A stretch of DNA of 64,000 nt, from NCBI RefSeq assembly GCF_963931675.1, contig NZ_OZ007039.1, forward strand, positions 3,137,806-3,201,805. Reading direction: 5' to 3'. Numbering within the stretch: position 1 is the stretch's first letter; each line of letters begins with the position of its first letter. The notes beneath the pieces are model-generated. The model did not search any database. It was not told the origin of the DNA and was given only the letters and a program-made list of their open reading frames with translations. Shown here piece after piece: positions 1 through 7,923 of this stretch. The translations under genes and the position numbers were made by a program. The stretch comes from an uncultured Alistipes sp. (GTDB lineage: Bacteria; Bacteroidota; Bacteroidia; Bacteroidales; Rikenellaceae).

Positions 1-570
1 GCGCTGCGGGGCCAGGACGACCTTCTCCATCATCTGACCGATGGCACCGTCGGCGAGGATCATCGCCGGATTGCGGTACTTGAAGGCCAGGTCGAAGGCC
101 AGGGCCACGTGGTCGTGCATCTCCTGCACGGAGTTCGGCGCCAGGACGATCAGGTGGTAGTCACCGTGTCCGCCGCCCTTCACGGCCTGGAAATAGTCGC
201 CCTGCGAGGGCTGGATCGTGCCCAGACCCGGGCCGCCGCGCTGGCAGTTGACCACCAGGCAGGGGAGCTCCGCACCGGCCAGGTAGCTCAGGCCCTCGGC
301 CATGAGCGAGATGCCGGGGCTCGACGACGAGGTCATGACCCGCTTGCCGGTTGCGGCGGCGCCGTAGACCATGTTGATCGACGAAACTTCCGATTCGGCC
401 TGCAGGACCACCATGCCGGTCGTCTCCCAGGGTTTGAGTTCCATGAGGGTCTCCATGACCTCCGACTGCGGGGTGATGGGGTAGCCGAAATATCCGTCGC
501 AACCGTAGCGAATCGCCGCATGGGCGATCACCTCGTTGCCTTTCATCAGTTTTACTTCCTTCTCTGCCAT
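1..570 (-). CDS. vorB: 2-oxoacid:ferredoxin oxidoreductase, VorB/KorA-type alpha subunit (3' end outside window)
   Basis: The reading frame starts at the ATG complementary to 568-570 and runs off the left edge, so only about 190 N-terminal residues are seen. The N-terminal region reads [20 protein letters not shown], followed by a YPITPQSE motif, which is the pyrimidine-binding signature of the alpha subunit of 2-oxoacid:ferredoxin oxidoreductases (VorB/KorA). Further on are [11 protein letters not shown] and [11 protein letters not shown]. The enzyme decarboxylates a 2-oxoacid to the acyl-CoA and reduces ferredoxin. The upstream ferredoxin gene lies only 3 bp away and is the expected small electron-carrier subunit. 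The substrate (branched-chain 2-oxoacid or 2-oxoglutarate) cannot be told from this fragment. Confidence 0.9.
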   Translation of the reverse strand, partial: MAEKEVKLMKGNEVIAHAAIRYGCDGYFGYPITPQSEVMETLMELKPWETTGMVVLQAESEVSSINMVYGAAATGKRVMTSSSSPGISLMAEGLSYLAGAELPCLVVNCQRGGPGLGTIQPSQGDYFQAVKGGGHGDYHLIVLAPNSVQEMHDHVALAFDLAFKYRNPAMILADGAIGQMMEKVVLAPQR

Positions 571-573
571 CGC

Positions 574-801
574 TTATTCGAATTTTTGACGATAAACCGT
601 GATGACGCTGTCGGGACAAATCACCGCACACGAAGCGCATCCCGTGCAGGCGTCGGGATTCGCCATCCAGGCCACCGGATAACCTTTGCCGTTCACCTCC
701 GCCGACAGGGCGAGCACCTCGCACGGGCATACCGAAACGCAGACGCCGCACCCTTTGCAACGCTCTCTGTCAACGACGATTGTTCCTTTGATCTTAGCCA
801 T
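574..801 (-). CDS. 4Fe-4S dicluster ferredoxin subunit of 2-oxoacid oxidoreductase
   Basis: A 75-residue protein starting MAKIKGTIVVDRERCKGCG. It has two classical CxxCxxCxxxCP clusters (CKGCGVCVSVCP near residues 13-24 and CTGCASCAVICP near 51-62), so it should carry two 4Fe-4S centres. A longer frame extends upstream to 855, but the family begins at the MAKIKG methionine, so 801 is chosen. It sits 3 bp before the vorB-like gene and is probably co-transcribed. Its role is to pass electrons from the 2-oxoacid oxidoreductase. Confidence 0.92.
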   Translation of the reverse strand: MAKIKGTIVVDRERCKGCGVCVSVCPCEVLALSAEVNGKGYPVAWMANPDACTGCASCAVICPDSVITVYRQKFE

Positions 802-938
802 AACGCCGAATAGTATTGTTAAGTTGCTTACAAATATACGAAAATTTCCCGGCACGGATTTGTTTTCGTTATAAAAAACGCCGTCTTGTGATAAAATCGA
901 GCATGTAACACACCCGAAAGACGCCCTGCATTTTTTAT

Positions 939-976
939 AAGAAGGGAGCCTTCCCTCGCAGGAAGGCTCCCTTCTT
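939..976. terminator. strong hairpin downstream of lpdA
   Basis: A perfect 16-bp stem (AAGAAGGGAGCCTTCC and its complement) with a 6-base loop lies 30 bp past the lpdA stop. The minus-strand side is followed by an A-rich rather than U-rich run, so it is not a textbook Rho-independent terminator. It may end lpdA transcription or stabilise its 3' end. Confidence 0.6.
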
Positions 977-1005
977 GTCTGCCGAAACCGCTTCGGGCAA
1001 CTCCG

Positions 1006-2382
1006 TCAAAGATGGATCGCGGCGCCGAGGGCCGCTTCGGCGGCCTCCATCACCCCTTCGTTCATCGTCGGGTGGGCATGGATCGTGCGGGCGATCTCAT
1101 GAGCCGTGGCTCCCAGCTTGCGGGCCAGCGTCGGCTCGGCCAGCATCTCCGTCACCGATGCCCCCACCATGTGGGCGCCCAACAGACGCTCCTGCCCGTC
1201 GAAAATCAGCTTCACGAAGCCGTCGCGGTCGCCGGCAGCCGTGGCCTTGCCCGAGGCCGTGAAGGGGAAGCGGCCGATCTTCACGGCAATACCCTGCTCG
1301 GCGGCCTGCTGTTCGGTCATGCCGACCGACGCCACCTCGGGCTGCGTGAAGACGCACGACGGAATGGCCGCGTAGTCGACCGGTTCGGGCGAGAGCCCGC
1401 AGATCGCCTCCACGCAGCAGATCCCCTCGGCCGAGGCCACATGGGCCAGCGCCGGGCCGGGCACGATGTCGCCGATGGCGTAGATACCCGGAACATTGGT
1501 GCGGTAGAATTCGTCGACACAGACCTTGCCGCGCTCGACGGCTACGCCCAGCTCTTCGAGACCGATCCCCTCGATGTTGGACTGAATGCCCACGGCCGAG
1601 AGCACGACATCGGCCGTAAGGGTCTCCGGGCCCTTCCTGCCTTCGATCTCCACCTCGCAGCGCCCCTCGTCCGTGACGCGCACCTGCTTGACGGCCGTCC
1701 CGACGAGCACCGTGGCGCGCAGCTTGCGGAAAGCGCGCTCCATGGCCTTCGAGACCTCTTCGTCTTCGAGGGGCATCATGCGCGGGAGGTACTCGATAAC
1801 GGTGACCTTGACCCCCAGTGCGGCGTAGAACCACGCGAACTCGCTGCCGATGGCCCCGGAGCCGACGACGATCATCGTCTCGGGCAGCCGCGTAAGCGTA
1901 AGGGCCTGGCGCGAGGTGATCACATGCTCGCCGTCGACCGGAATGAACGCCATTTCGCGCGGACGCGCCCCGGTGGCAAGGATAATGTGGTCGGCCTCGT
2001 ACTCCGTACCGTCGACATCGACACGCCCCGGGGCCGTGAGGCGGCCCGTTCCGGCAATGAGGTCGATGTTGTTCTTCTTCAGCAGGAACTGCACGCCGCG
2101 CGACATGGTCTCGGCCACGGCCCGCGACCGTGCGACGATCTTTTCGAGATTCGGCCGGATTTCTCCGGAGAGTTCGAGTCCGTACTGCCCGGCATGGCTG
2201 CACCAGCCGTAGACCTGGGCGCTTTTCAGGAGTGCCTTGGTGGGGATGCAGCCCCAGTTGAGGCAGACGCCGCCCGCCTCGGCCCGCTCCACGAGAGCCA
2301 CCTTGCGGCCCAGTTGCGCGGCCCGGATGGCGGCCACATATCCGCCGGGGCCGCTGCCGACGATCAGCATGTCGTATTTCAT
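1006..2382 (-). CDS. lpdA: dihydrolipoamide dehydrogenase (E3)
   Basis: A 458-residue flavoprotein. The N-terminus has the FAD-binding GSGPGGYVAAIRAAQLG motif, then the redox-active disulfide in GGVCLNWGCIPTK (Cys pair about residues 40-45). A central NAD-binding GSGAIGSEFA follows, then YAIGDIVPGPALAHVA and a C-terminal dimerisation domain with the HAHPTMNE histidine-glutamate pair. It reoxidises dihydrolipoamide in 2-oxoacid dehydrogenase complexes or the glycine cleavage system. Length is typical. The neighbouring genes also handle 2-oxoacids, but no E1/E2 genes are visible here. Confidence 0.96.
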   Translation of the reverse strand: MKYDMLIVGSGPGGYVAAIRAAQLGRKVALVERAEAGGVCLNWGCIPTKALLKSAQVYGWCSHAGQYGLELSGEIRPNLEKIVARSRAVAETMSRGVQFLLKKNNIDLIAGTGRLTAPGRVDVDGTEYEADHIILATGARPREMAFIPVDGEHVITSRQALTLTRLPETMIVVGSGAIGSEFAWFYAALGVKVTVIEYLPRMMPLEDEEVSKAMERAFRKLRATVLVGTAVKQVRVTDEGRCEVEIEGRKGPETLTADVVLSAVGIQSNIEGIGLEELGVAVERGKVCVDEFYRTNVPGIYAIGDIVPGPALAHVASAEGICCVEAICGLSPEPVDYAAIPSCVFTQPEVASVGMTEQQAAEQGIAVKIGRFPFTASGKATAAGDRDGFVKLIFDGQERLLGAHMVGASVTEMLAEPTLARKLGATAHEIARTIHAHPTMNEGVMEAAEAALGAAIHL

Positions 2383-2431
2383 GACGTTGTATCGGGTTTA
2401 TTGTATTTTCGTATAGTTCGGTGGTTCGGGC

Positions 2432-2440
2432 GGGGGGGGG
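2432..2440. repeat. G9 homopolymer next to a stop codon
   Basis: Nine consecutive G on the plus strand directly abut the TAA of the C69 dipeptidase gene (minus strand), so the transcript would read stop codon then C9. It is one of four nine-base G/C runs in the window. Confidence 0.9.
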
Positions 2441-4138
2441 TTATTTGCGCACTTTCAGCACCTCGCCGTTGTCGGCGGCCACGGCCCGTTTCCACTTTTC
2501 GTTGTAGCCCGGGAACTGGATCTTGTCGGGGATCTGCCTGCCGTTCCCGTTGTCGACGAAGTGCGCGGCCGAGCCGTCGCCGTCGAGGAACGACAGCACG
2601 TCGCCGTGCTCGCTCTTGACGTTGCCGTCGATGTACTTGATGAGCAGGTAGCCGTTGAGCCGCTGCCAGCGGTCAAAGAGCTCCTGGGCCGTCGAGACGC
2701 TCAGGTCGGTAAGGTAGTTGCGCCGCGCCGCGGGCGACATCCTTCCGGTGCGGGCCATGATCGTCTCCATCTCGGCCAGGCGGGCGTTCTCCCACTGGTC
2801 GGTGACCTTGCGGATGTCGGCCGCGATCATGTCGTAACGCATGTAGGCGAAGTTGGTCGTGCGGTTGAAGAGCCAGAAGGCCGACGTGGGCGAGTATTCG
2901 AGCATCGAGCCGTTTCCTTCGCGGAAGCACTCGGGGACCTCCTGCGCCGAGCAGAAGATCGGCGTCAGGCACGACGTTGCGGCGTCGTCGACCCCGAACC
3001 AGAGGATTCCCATGTCGGCGGGACGATCGGCGCGGGCCTGTCCCACGAACCAGAATCCGGTCTGCTGCGTGGCCGTGGCGCGCTCGTTGAGATAGGTCTC
3101 GCCGTCGACCTCGAACTCCATCGGGCGCCAGCGGTAGGGGCAGTTGTGGCCTCCGGCCCCGAGGTCCGTGGTCATGTCCATCGGCGTACCCTCATAGTGG
3201 TCGCGCATACAGTCGAACAGGACCTTCGGGGAGATCTTCGTGCGGGGTTTCACCCACAGCGGCATCCGGTTCTGGAGGTTGTAGCCCATGGCGTAGTCCT
3301 CGTAGGCGTCCATGCCGTCGGCCACGGTGCGGAAGAAGGCCCACACGCGGGCATCACAACCGCGGACGGTGCCGAAGTCGGCCGGGCAGTAGGCATCGGC
3401 GAAGCTGAACTCCTCGTCCGTACCCTTAAAATAACCCATCTCGCGGGCAAACTCCACGACGTCGGGGGCATAGAGACAGTTTTCGGGGTCATCCTTCGGG
3501 AAGGTGGTGATCCGCGCCTGGTTGGCGTGGGCCGAGACATACCCGTCGGGAATGCGGCGAGCCACCCAGACGATTCCCTTGCGGGCGTTCCCGCCCTTGC
3601 CGTCGTCCTTGTATCCCTTGCCGATGAGCTCCATGATCCACGCCTCGTTCGGGTCGGCGATCGAGAACGACTCGCCGCTCGACGCATAACCGTGCGTGTT
3701 GGCCAGGTCGACGATCACGCGGATGGCCTCACGGGCCGTGCGGGCGCGTTGCAGGGCGATGTAGATCAGCGAACCGTAGTCGATGCGGCCCGTGGTGTCG
3801 ACGAGCTCCTCACGTCCGCCGTAGGTGGTTTCGCCGATGATGAGCGAGTGTTCGTTCATGTTGCCCACGGTGGACCAGGTCTCGCGGAGCTGCGGAATGT
3901 CGCAGAGGTAGCGGCCCGTGTCCCACTCGTAGACGGGAAGCATCGCCCCGGCCTTGTGTCGGCCGCCGGGGGTGTGGTAGAGGGCTCCGTAGAGGGCGTG
4001 GGAGTCCGCCGCGTAGGTCACCATGACCGAACCGTCGGTCGAGGCGCCCTTCGTGACGATGAAGTTGGTGCAGGCCGAAACCGCTCCGTAACCGGCTACG
4101 GCGGCGAAGGCTGCGAGCATCAATCGGAAATTTTTCAT
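2441..4138 (-). CDS. C69-family dipeptidase (PepD-like), exported
   Basis: A 565-residue protein of the C69 (formerly U34) dipeptidase family. The chosen start gives a signal peptide (MKNFRLMLAAFAAVAGYGAV) followed by Ala-Cys-Thr-Asn-Phe. In this family the cysteine (residue 23 here) becomes the N-terminal nucleophile after processing, and CTNFIVTKGAS is the expected mature start. A methionine six codons upstream (4156) is an alternative. The DGSVMVTYAADSH and GGREELVDTTGRIDYGSLI segments fit the family. It probably cleaves dipeptides in the periplasm. It precedes lpdA on the same strand with a 58-bp gap. Confidence 0.9.
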   Translation of the reverse strand: MKNFRLMLAAFAAVAGYGAVSACTNFIVTKGASTDGSVMVTYAADSHALYGALYHTPGGRHKAGAMLPVYEWDTGRYLCDIPQLRETWSTVGNMNEHSLIIGETTYGGREELVDTTGRIDYGSLIYIALQRARTAREAIRVIVDLANTHGYASSGESFSIADPNEAWIMELIGKGYKDDGKGGNARKGIVWVARRIPDGYVSAHANQARITTFPKDDPENCLYAPDVVEFAREMGYFKGTDEEFSFADAYCPADFGTVRGCDARVWAFFRTVADGMDAYEDYAMGYNLQNRMPLWVKPRTKISPKVLFDCMRDHYEGTPMDMTTDLGAGGHNCPYRWRPMEFEVDGETYLNERATATQQTGFWFVGQARADRPADMGILWFGVDDAATSCLTPIFCSAQEVPECFREGNGSMLEYSPTSAFWLFNRTTNFAYMRYDMIAADIRKVTDQWENARLAEMETIMARTGRMSPAARRNYLTDLSVSTAQELFDRWQRLNGYLLIKYIDGNVKSEHGDVLSFLDGDGSAAHFVDNGNGRQIPDKIQFPGYNEKWKRAVAADNGEVLKVRK

Positions 4139-4292
4139 GTTTTTCGGGTTTAGCACGTAAAGATAGAAAAAAAGCCGGAAACCGCTGCGCCGATCGATTC
4201 AAAATCGTATATTTGTGACGGCAACAACCTTTTCACGCCCGGAAATGCCCCTCCCGCTGCGGAGGTAAAATCGTAAAAACCAATATTTTGTC

Positions 4293-5564
4293 ATGCGTAG
4301 GATTTGTGCGGTGCTGTTTATCTGTCTCTTCGCGTCGGGGTGCGGTCTCAAGGTGGAACGCCCGAAGGAGATCCTGGTGACCGACATCATGATGCCTGCC
4401 GACGGGGAGTTTGAGCCGGGCGATCGTGTGACCGTCACGGCCTCGGGGTTCGAATCGGGGGACGAAATCCGGTTCGAAATTGCCTGGACCGGCGGTTCGG
4501 AGGAGTTTGCCCCGGAGGGCTGTGCCAAGGGGGTCCGGGGCATCGTAACGGAGCGCACGGCCGGGTCGATCACCTTCCTGGCCCCGGGCCACTATCCTCC
4601 CTCGACGGTCGGGGTACAGCTCTTCCGCGGGGGAATCTTCCAGACGCTCGGCACGATCCGCGTGAGCGACGGCGTGCAGCACGAACCCTTTCTCTATACG
4701 CTTACGCCGACTGCTGCGGGCGGAACCTCCGTGGCCCGTGGCCCGATGTACGCCTCGACCGATATGCGCGAGGAGGTGCTGACCACCGGCCTGACGCTGG
4801 ATTATGCCGTGGGGAGCATCGGCACCGGCACGGCCTGCGGCATGGCGGACGGACGGCTCGTCGACCTCGACCTCGTGACCCGTCATACGCAGGAATCGGG
4901 CGACGGAGCCTTGCTTGCGGGATCGATCTCCGCCTCGGCGGTGGCGGCTCTCTACGGCCGCGACGACCGGCTCTACCTCTCCGGCGGCACGTCGCAGCCC
5001 TATTCGTGGCAGCTGCCCGAAGGCGTCACCGCGGACCGCATCGTCCGCCAGCCCTTCGCCTATGCTTTCCAGGCGCTTCTGCTCACGGTGCGCAACGACG
5101 ACGGCACCTTTTCGCCGCTGGTGCTTCCGCTGTCCGGAGGCTTCGGGGCGCTGCTCGGTCCGGCCGTTGCGTCGGAATACCTGCTCCCTTACTGGATCAT
5201 GCAACCGTCGGCCGACGATCCCGCACGGCTGGAGCGCGTGGGCGGCTATGCCGCACTGCACGGGAACATGACCTGGTTCCAACCCCTCGACCCTGCCACA
5301 CTGGAGTTGAAACCCAAATTGGAACAAACCGACCTCTTGGTTGCCGGCCGGGTGCTGTCGATGACCCAGTGTGTCGTGGCGGGGGAAGATTCGTCCGGGG
5401 AGGAGTCGTCCGGGACGACAGTGCCCGAGGTCCGGATCGGCGTGATGACCGAGTTCGAAGGCCAGCGCGAAGCCTGGATCTATAACCCCGCAACGCACTC
5501 CGGGACGGGGGTCCTGAACGATGCCGACCTCTCCGCCGTGACGGGCATTTTCCTGGCGCAGTAA
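4293..5564 (+). CDS. uncharacterised lipoprotein
   Basis: A 423-residue protein with a lipoprotein signal (LFASGC, lipidated Cys at residue 17). Residues about 25-120 look like an Ig-like or IPT/TIG-type beta domain (GDRVTVTASGFESGDEIRFEI; LAPGHYPPSTVGVQLFRGG). The rest resembles a beta-propeller with repeated short strands but has no motif I can name. It is probably anchored at the outer membrane. The downstream neighbour encodes a cytoplasmic PLP protein, and the spacer carries a duplicated copy of this gene's own 3' end, so the two need not be functionally linked. Function unknown. Confidence 0.75.
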   Translation: MRRICAVLFICLFASGCGLKVERPKEILVTDIMMPADGEFEPGDRVTVTASGFESGDEIRFEIAWTGGSEEFAPEGCAKGVRGIVTERTAGSITFLAPGHYPPSTVGVQLFRGGIFQTLGTIRVSDGVQHEPFLYTLTPTAAGGTSVARGPMYASTDMREEVLTTGLTLDYAVGSIGTGTACGMADGRLVDLDLVTRHTQESGDGALLAGSISASAVAALYGRDDRLYLSGGTSQPYSWQLPEGVTADRIVRQPFAYAFQALLLTVRNDDGTFSPLVLPLSGGFGALLGPAVASEYLLPYWIMQPSADDPARLERVGGYAALHGNMTWFQPLDPATLELKPKLEQTDLLVAGRVLSMTQCVVAGEDSSGEESSGTTVPEVRIGVMTEFEGQREAWIYNPATHSGTGVLNDADLSAVTGIFLAQ

Positions 5565-5640
5565 GCCCGAAGCGGTTCCGACCGTGTGATTTTCCGGGCA
5601 CAGTAAGCCCGGCGGAGCCGCCGACCGCAGATTTTCCGGA
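5547..5640 (+). repeat. 42-bp tandem duplication of a gene's stop-codon region
   Basis: The segment 5547-5588, which includes the last codons and TAA of the lipoprotein gene, is repeated imperfectly at 5589-5630, and a third copy begins at 5631. The second copy again encodes a Phe-x-Ala-Gln-stop. It also forms a small CCGGGC/GCCCGG hairpin at 5594-5612. Confidence 0.85.
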
Positions 5641-5696
5641 CAAAACCATCCGTCGAGGCGGATTTTTCCCTATTTTTACGGAAAATTAGCAAGCCC

Positions 5697-6365
5697 ATGT
5701 CAGAGATTGCATCCCAACTGGCCCTGGTCCGGCAGTCGCTGCCTGCGGGGGTGACGCTCGTCGCCGTGTCGAAAACCCACCCCGCGGAGGCGATCCGCAC
5801 GGCCTACGGCGCCGGGCAGCGCATCTTCGGCGAAAGCCGCCCCCAGGAGCTGCGCGCGAAGTACGAAGCGCTGCCGAAGGATATTGTGTGGCACATGATC
5901 GGCCACCTGCAGACCAACAAGATCAAATACATCGCACCGTTCATCGCACTGATCGAATCGGTGGACAGCGCCCGGCTCGCCGAGGCGATCCAAAAGGAGG
6001 CCGTGAAATGCGGCCGGGTGATCGACATTCTGCTGGAGATCCACGTCGCCGCCGAAGAGACCAAAACGGGCTGGAACCTCGACGAACTGCGCGCATACCT
6101 CGCCGCGGATCCCTTCGCCGGAATGCCCAACCTGCGCGTGCGCGGCGTGATGGGCATCGCCACGAACACCGACGACGAAACCGTCGTCCGCCGCGATTTC
6201 GATGCGCTGCGCCGCTGTTTCGAGGAGCTGCGACCGAAGTTCGGCCCGGCGTTCGACACCCTCTCGATGGGCATGTCGCACGACTACCCGCTGGCCGTCG
6301 CGTGCGGATCGACCATGGTGCGCGTCGGGTCGCTGATCTTCGGCGAACGCGACTATTCGAAATAA
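5697..6365 (+). CDS. YggS-family pyridoxal phosphate homeostasis protein
   Basis: A 222-residue member of the YggS/PROSC family, a PLP-binding single-domain alanine-racemase-like barrel without known enzymatic activity that keeps free PLP levels balanced. The PLP lysine is in VAVSKTHP (Lys26). Other family marks are FGESRPQELRAKYEAL, WHMIGHLQTNKIKYI, TKTGW and GVMGIAT, and the phosphate-binding end LSMGMSHDYPLAVACGSTMVRVGSLIFG. The start codon follows an AT-rich 5' region. proC is 82 bp downstream; yggS-proC adjacency is common in bacteria. Confidence 0.95.
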   Translation: MSEIASQLALVRQSLPAGVTLVAVSKTHPAEAIRTAYGAGQRIFGESRPQELRAKYEALPKDIVWHMIGHLQTNKIKYIAPFIALIESVDSARLAEAIQKEAVKCGRVIDILLEIHVAAEETKTGWNLDELRAYLAADPFAGMPNLRVRGVMGIATNTDDETVVRRDFDALRRCFEELRPKFGPAFDTLSMGMSHDYPLAVACGSTMVRVGSLIFGERDYSK

Positions 6366-6447
6366 ACCCTTCTCAGATTTCAGACAAACATCCGCTGCGG
6401 CCCGAAAGCGGCGCAGCCTTCCAAATATCTATTATCTATCTCTCGCT

Positions 6448-7239
6448 ATGAAAATCGGATTTATCGGATTCGGAAACATGGCCCAGGCCCTGGCCCGCGG
6501 TATGGTGCGCGGCGGGGCGGTCGAGGCCGACGCCATCGGGGCCTGCGCCCGCGACCGGGCCAAACTCCAACGCAATACGGAACCTTTCGGTTTCCGGGCC
6601 TTCGATTCGTCGGCCGAGGTCGCCGCGTTTGCCGACGTAGTGGTCATCGCCGTGAAACCCTACCAGGTCGGGGCGGTCGTCGAACCGATCCGCACGGCAT
6701 TGAAATCGAAGATCGTCGTCTCGGTGGCCGCGGGCCTCACGTTCGACGACTACGAGCGGATGCTCGCGCCCGGCACGGCCCACCTGAGCACGTGCCCCAA
6801 TACGCCGGTTGCGGTCTGCGAGGGCATCGTCGTCTTCGAACGCCGGCACTCGCTTTCGGATGAACAGCTGAAAACCATGGAGGAGCTCTTCTCGCATGTG
6901 GGGCTGGTGCTGACGGTCGACACGCCGCTGCTGGGATTGGCCGGGACGATCTGCGGGTGCAGCCCGGCCTTCGTGGCGATGTTCATCGAGGCGCTGGCCG
7001 ATGCGGCGCTCAAGTACGGTATTCCGCGTGCCGATGCCTACCGGATGGTGAGCCAGATGATCGTCGGAACGGGCAAACTCCAACTCGAAACGGGCCAGCA
7101 CCCGGGTGCGATGAAGGATGCGGTCTGCTCGCCGGGCGGCACGACGATCGTAGGGGTCGGGGAACTCGAACAGCGGGGGTTCCGCGGGGCGGTGATTGCG
7201 GCCATCGACGCCATCGACGCCAAAATCAACAAGAAGTAG
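6448..7239 (+). CDS. proC: pyrroline-5-carboxylate reductase
   Basis: A 263-residue enzyme that makes the last step of proline synthesis, reducing pyrroline-5-carboxylate with NAD(P)H. The Rossmann motif GFIGFGNMAQALARG is at the N-terminus, VVVIAVKPYQV follows, and the C-terminal dimerisation domain has the family signature around LKDAVCSPGGTTIVGVGELE. Length is typical. It converges with the DUF805 gene, leaving only 15 bp between stop codons. Confidence 0.97.
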   Translation: MKIGFIGFGNMAQALARGMVRGGAVEADAIGACARDRAKLQRNTEPFGFRAFDSSAEVAAFADVVVIAVKPYQVGAVVEPIRTALKSKIVVSVAAGLTFDDYERMLAPGTAHLSTCPNTPVAVCEGIVVFERRHSLSDEQLKTMEELFSHVGLVLTVDTPLLGLAGTICGCSPAFVAMFIEALADAALKYGIPRADAYRMVSQMIVGTGKLQLETGQHPGAMKDAVCSPGGTTIVGVGELEQRGFRGAVIAAIDAIDAKINKK

Positions 7240-7254
7240 GGTATCCCCGGACTT

Positions 7255-7794
7255 TCAGCCCGCCTGCCCCGGCCTGTTCGGTGCGGAGCGCGATGGCGGC
7301 TCTCCGGGTCTTCCGGATTGCGCATTCTCGTCCTGTTTGGGATCGGGACCGTACTTGTTCGCCCCGGGGGTTCCGGGCAGGCAGAACCACACCAGAAAAA
7401 CGATCTCCCAGACGAAAAAGAGCACACAGCCACCGCAAAGCACGAAAAGGCACCATGCGGATGCTTTCGGGCTTCCGCCGAAAGCCGACAACCCCGAAAG
7501 CACCAGAGCAGCCACCGCCCAAGCAAGCAGGGCCAGGTAATTCCAGAGCAGCCATTTGGAGGTGCGGCCCGTGTCGTGGAGCCGCCGCGCCGAAACCGCA
7601 AGCTGGGGCAGGAAGAGAAACAGCGACACCGCCAGGTAGAAAAACTTGTAGGGGTTTCTGAAACAGACCACATCCAGCGCCATGGCCACGAGCATCAGCA
7701 GACACGAAAAGAGGACAAAGTACCAGAACTCCGTCCGGCGGGCGCGTCCCGAGAAATTCACGTAGTTGCGGATACATTTGAAAAACCACTTCAT
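7255..7794 (-). CDS. DUF805 membrane protein
   Basis: A 179-residue inner-membrane protein. The N-terminus WFFKCIRNYVNFSGRARRTE and ARRLHDTGRTSKWLL are the two conserved DUF805 segments. Between them are two to three hydrophobic helices (about residues 25-45 and 50-65), with two more at about 85-105 and 120-140. The C-terminal about 40 residues are polar and proline/asparagine-rich. Function of the family is unknown. Its 5' leader contains a G9/C9 run 19-27 bases before the ATG. Confidence 0.9.
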   Translation of the reverse strand: MKWFFKCIRNYVNFSGRARRTEFWYFVLFSCLLMLVAMALDVVCFRNPYKFFYLAVSLFLFLPQLAVSARRLHDTGRTSKWLLWNYLALLAWAVAALVLSGLSAFGGSPKASAWCLFVLCGGCVLFFVWEIVFLVWFCLPGTPGANKYGPDPKQDENAQSGRPGEPPSRSAPNRPGQAG

Positions 7795-7812
7795 AACGCG
7801 ATGATTTTAGGA

Positions 7813-7821
7813 GGGGGGGGG
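7813..7821. repeat. G9 homopolymer in the leader of the DUF805 gene
   Basis: Nine G on the plus strand lie 19-27 bases upstream of the DUF805 start (minus strand), so changes in its length would change leader or promoter spacing rather than the reading frame. Confidence 0.85.
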
Positions 7822-7880
7822 AATCCAAACCAAAGTTAGTCATTTTATTCGATTTTCCGCCTCGCAATCCCCTGAAAACA

Positions 7881-7910
7881 GCGGAGGGTTCGGAATCCCG
7901 AACCCTCCGC
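7881..7910 (-). terminator. terminator hairpin after the DUF1015 gene
   Basis: A perfect 13-bp stem (GCGGAGGGTTCGG with AATC loop) lies just beyond the DUF1015 stop, followed on the minus strand by TGTTTTC. It likely ends the serine gene cluster transcript. Confidence 0.75.
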
Positions 7911-7923
7911 ACGCCATCATCGG

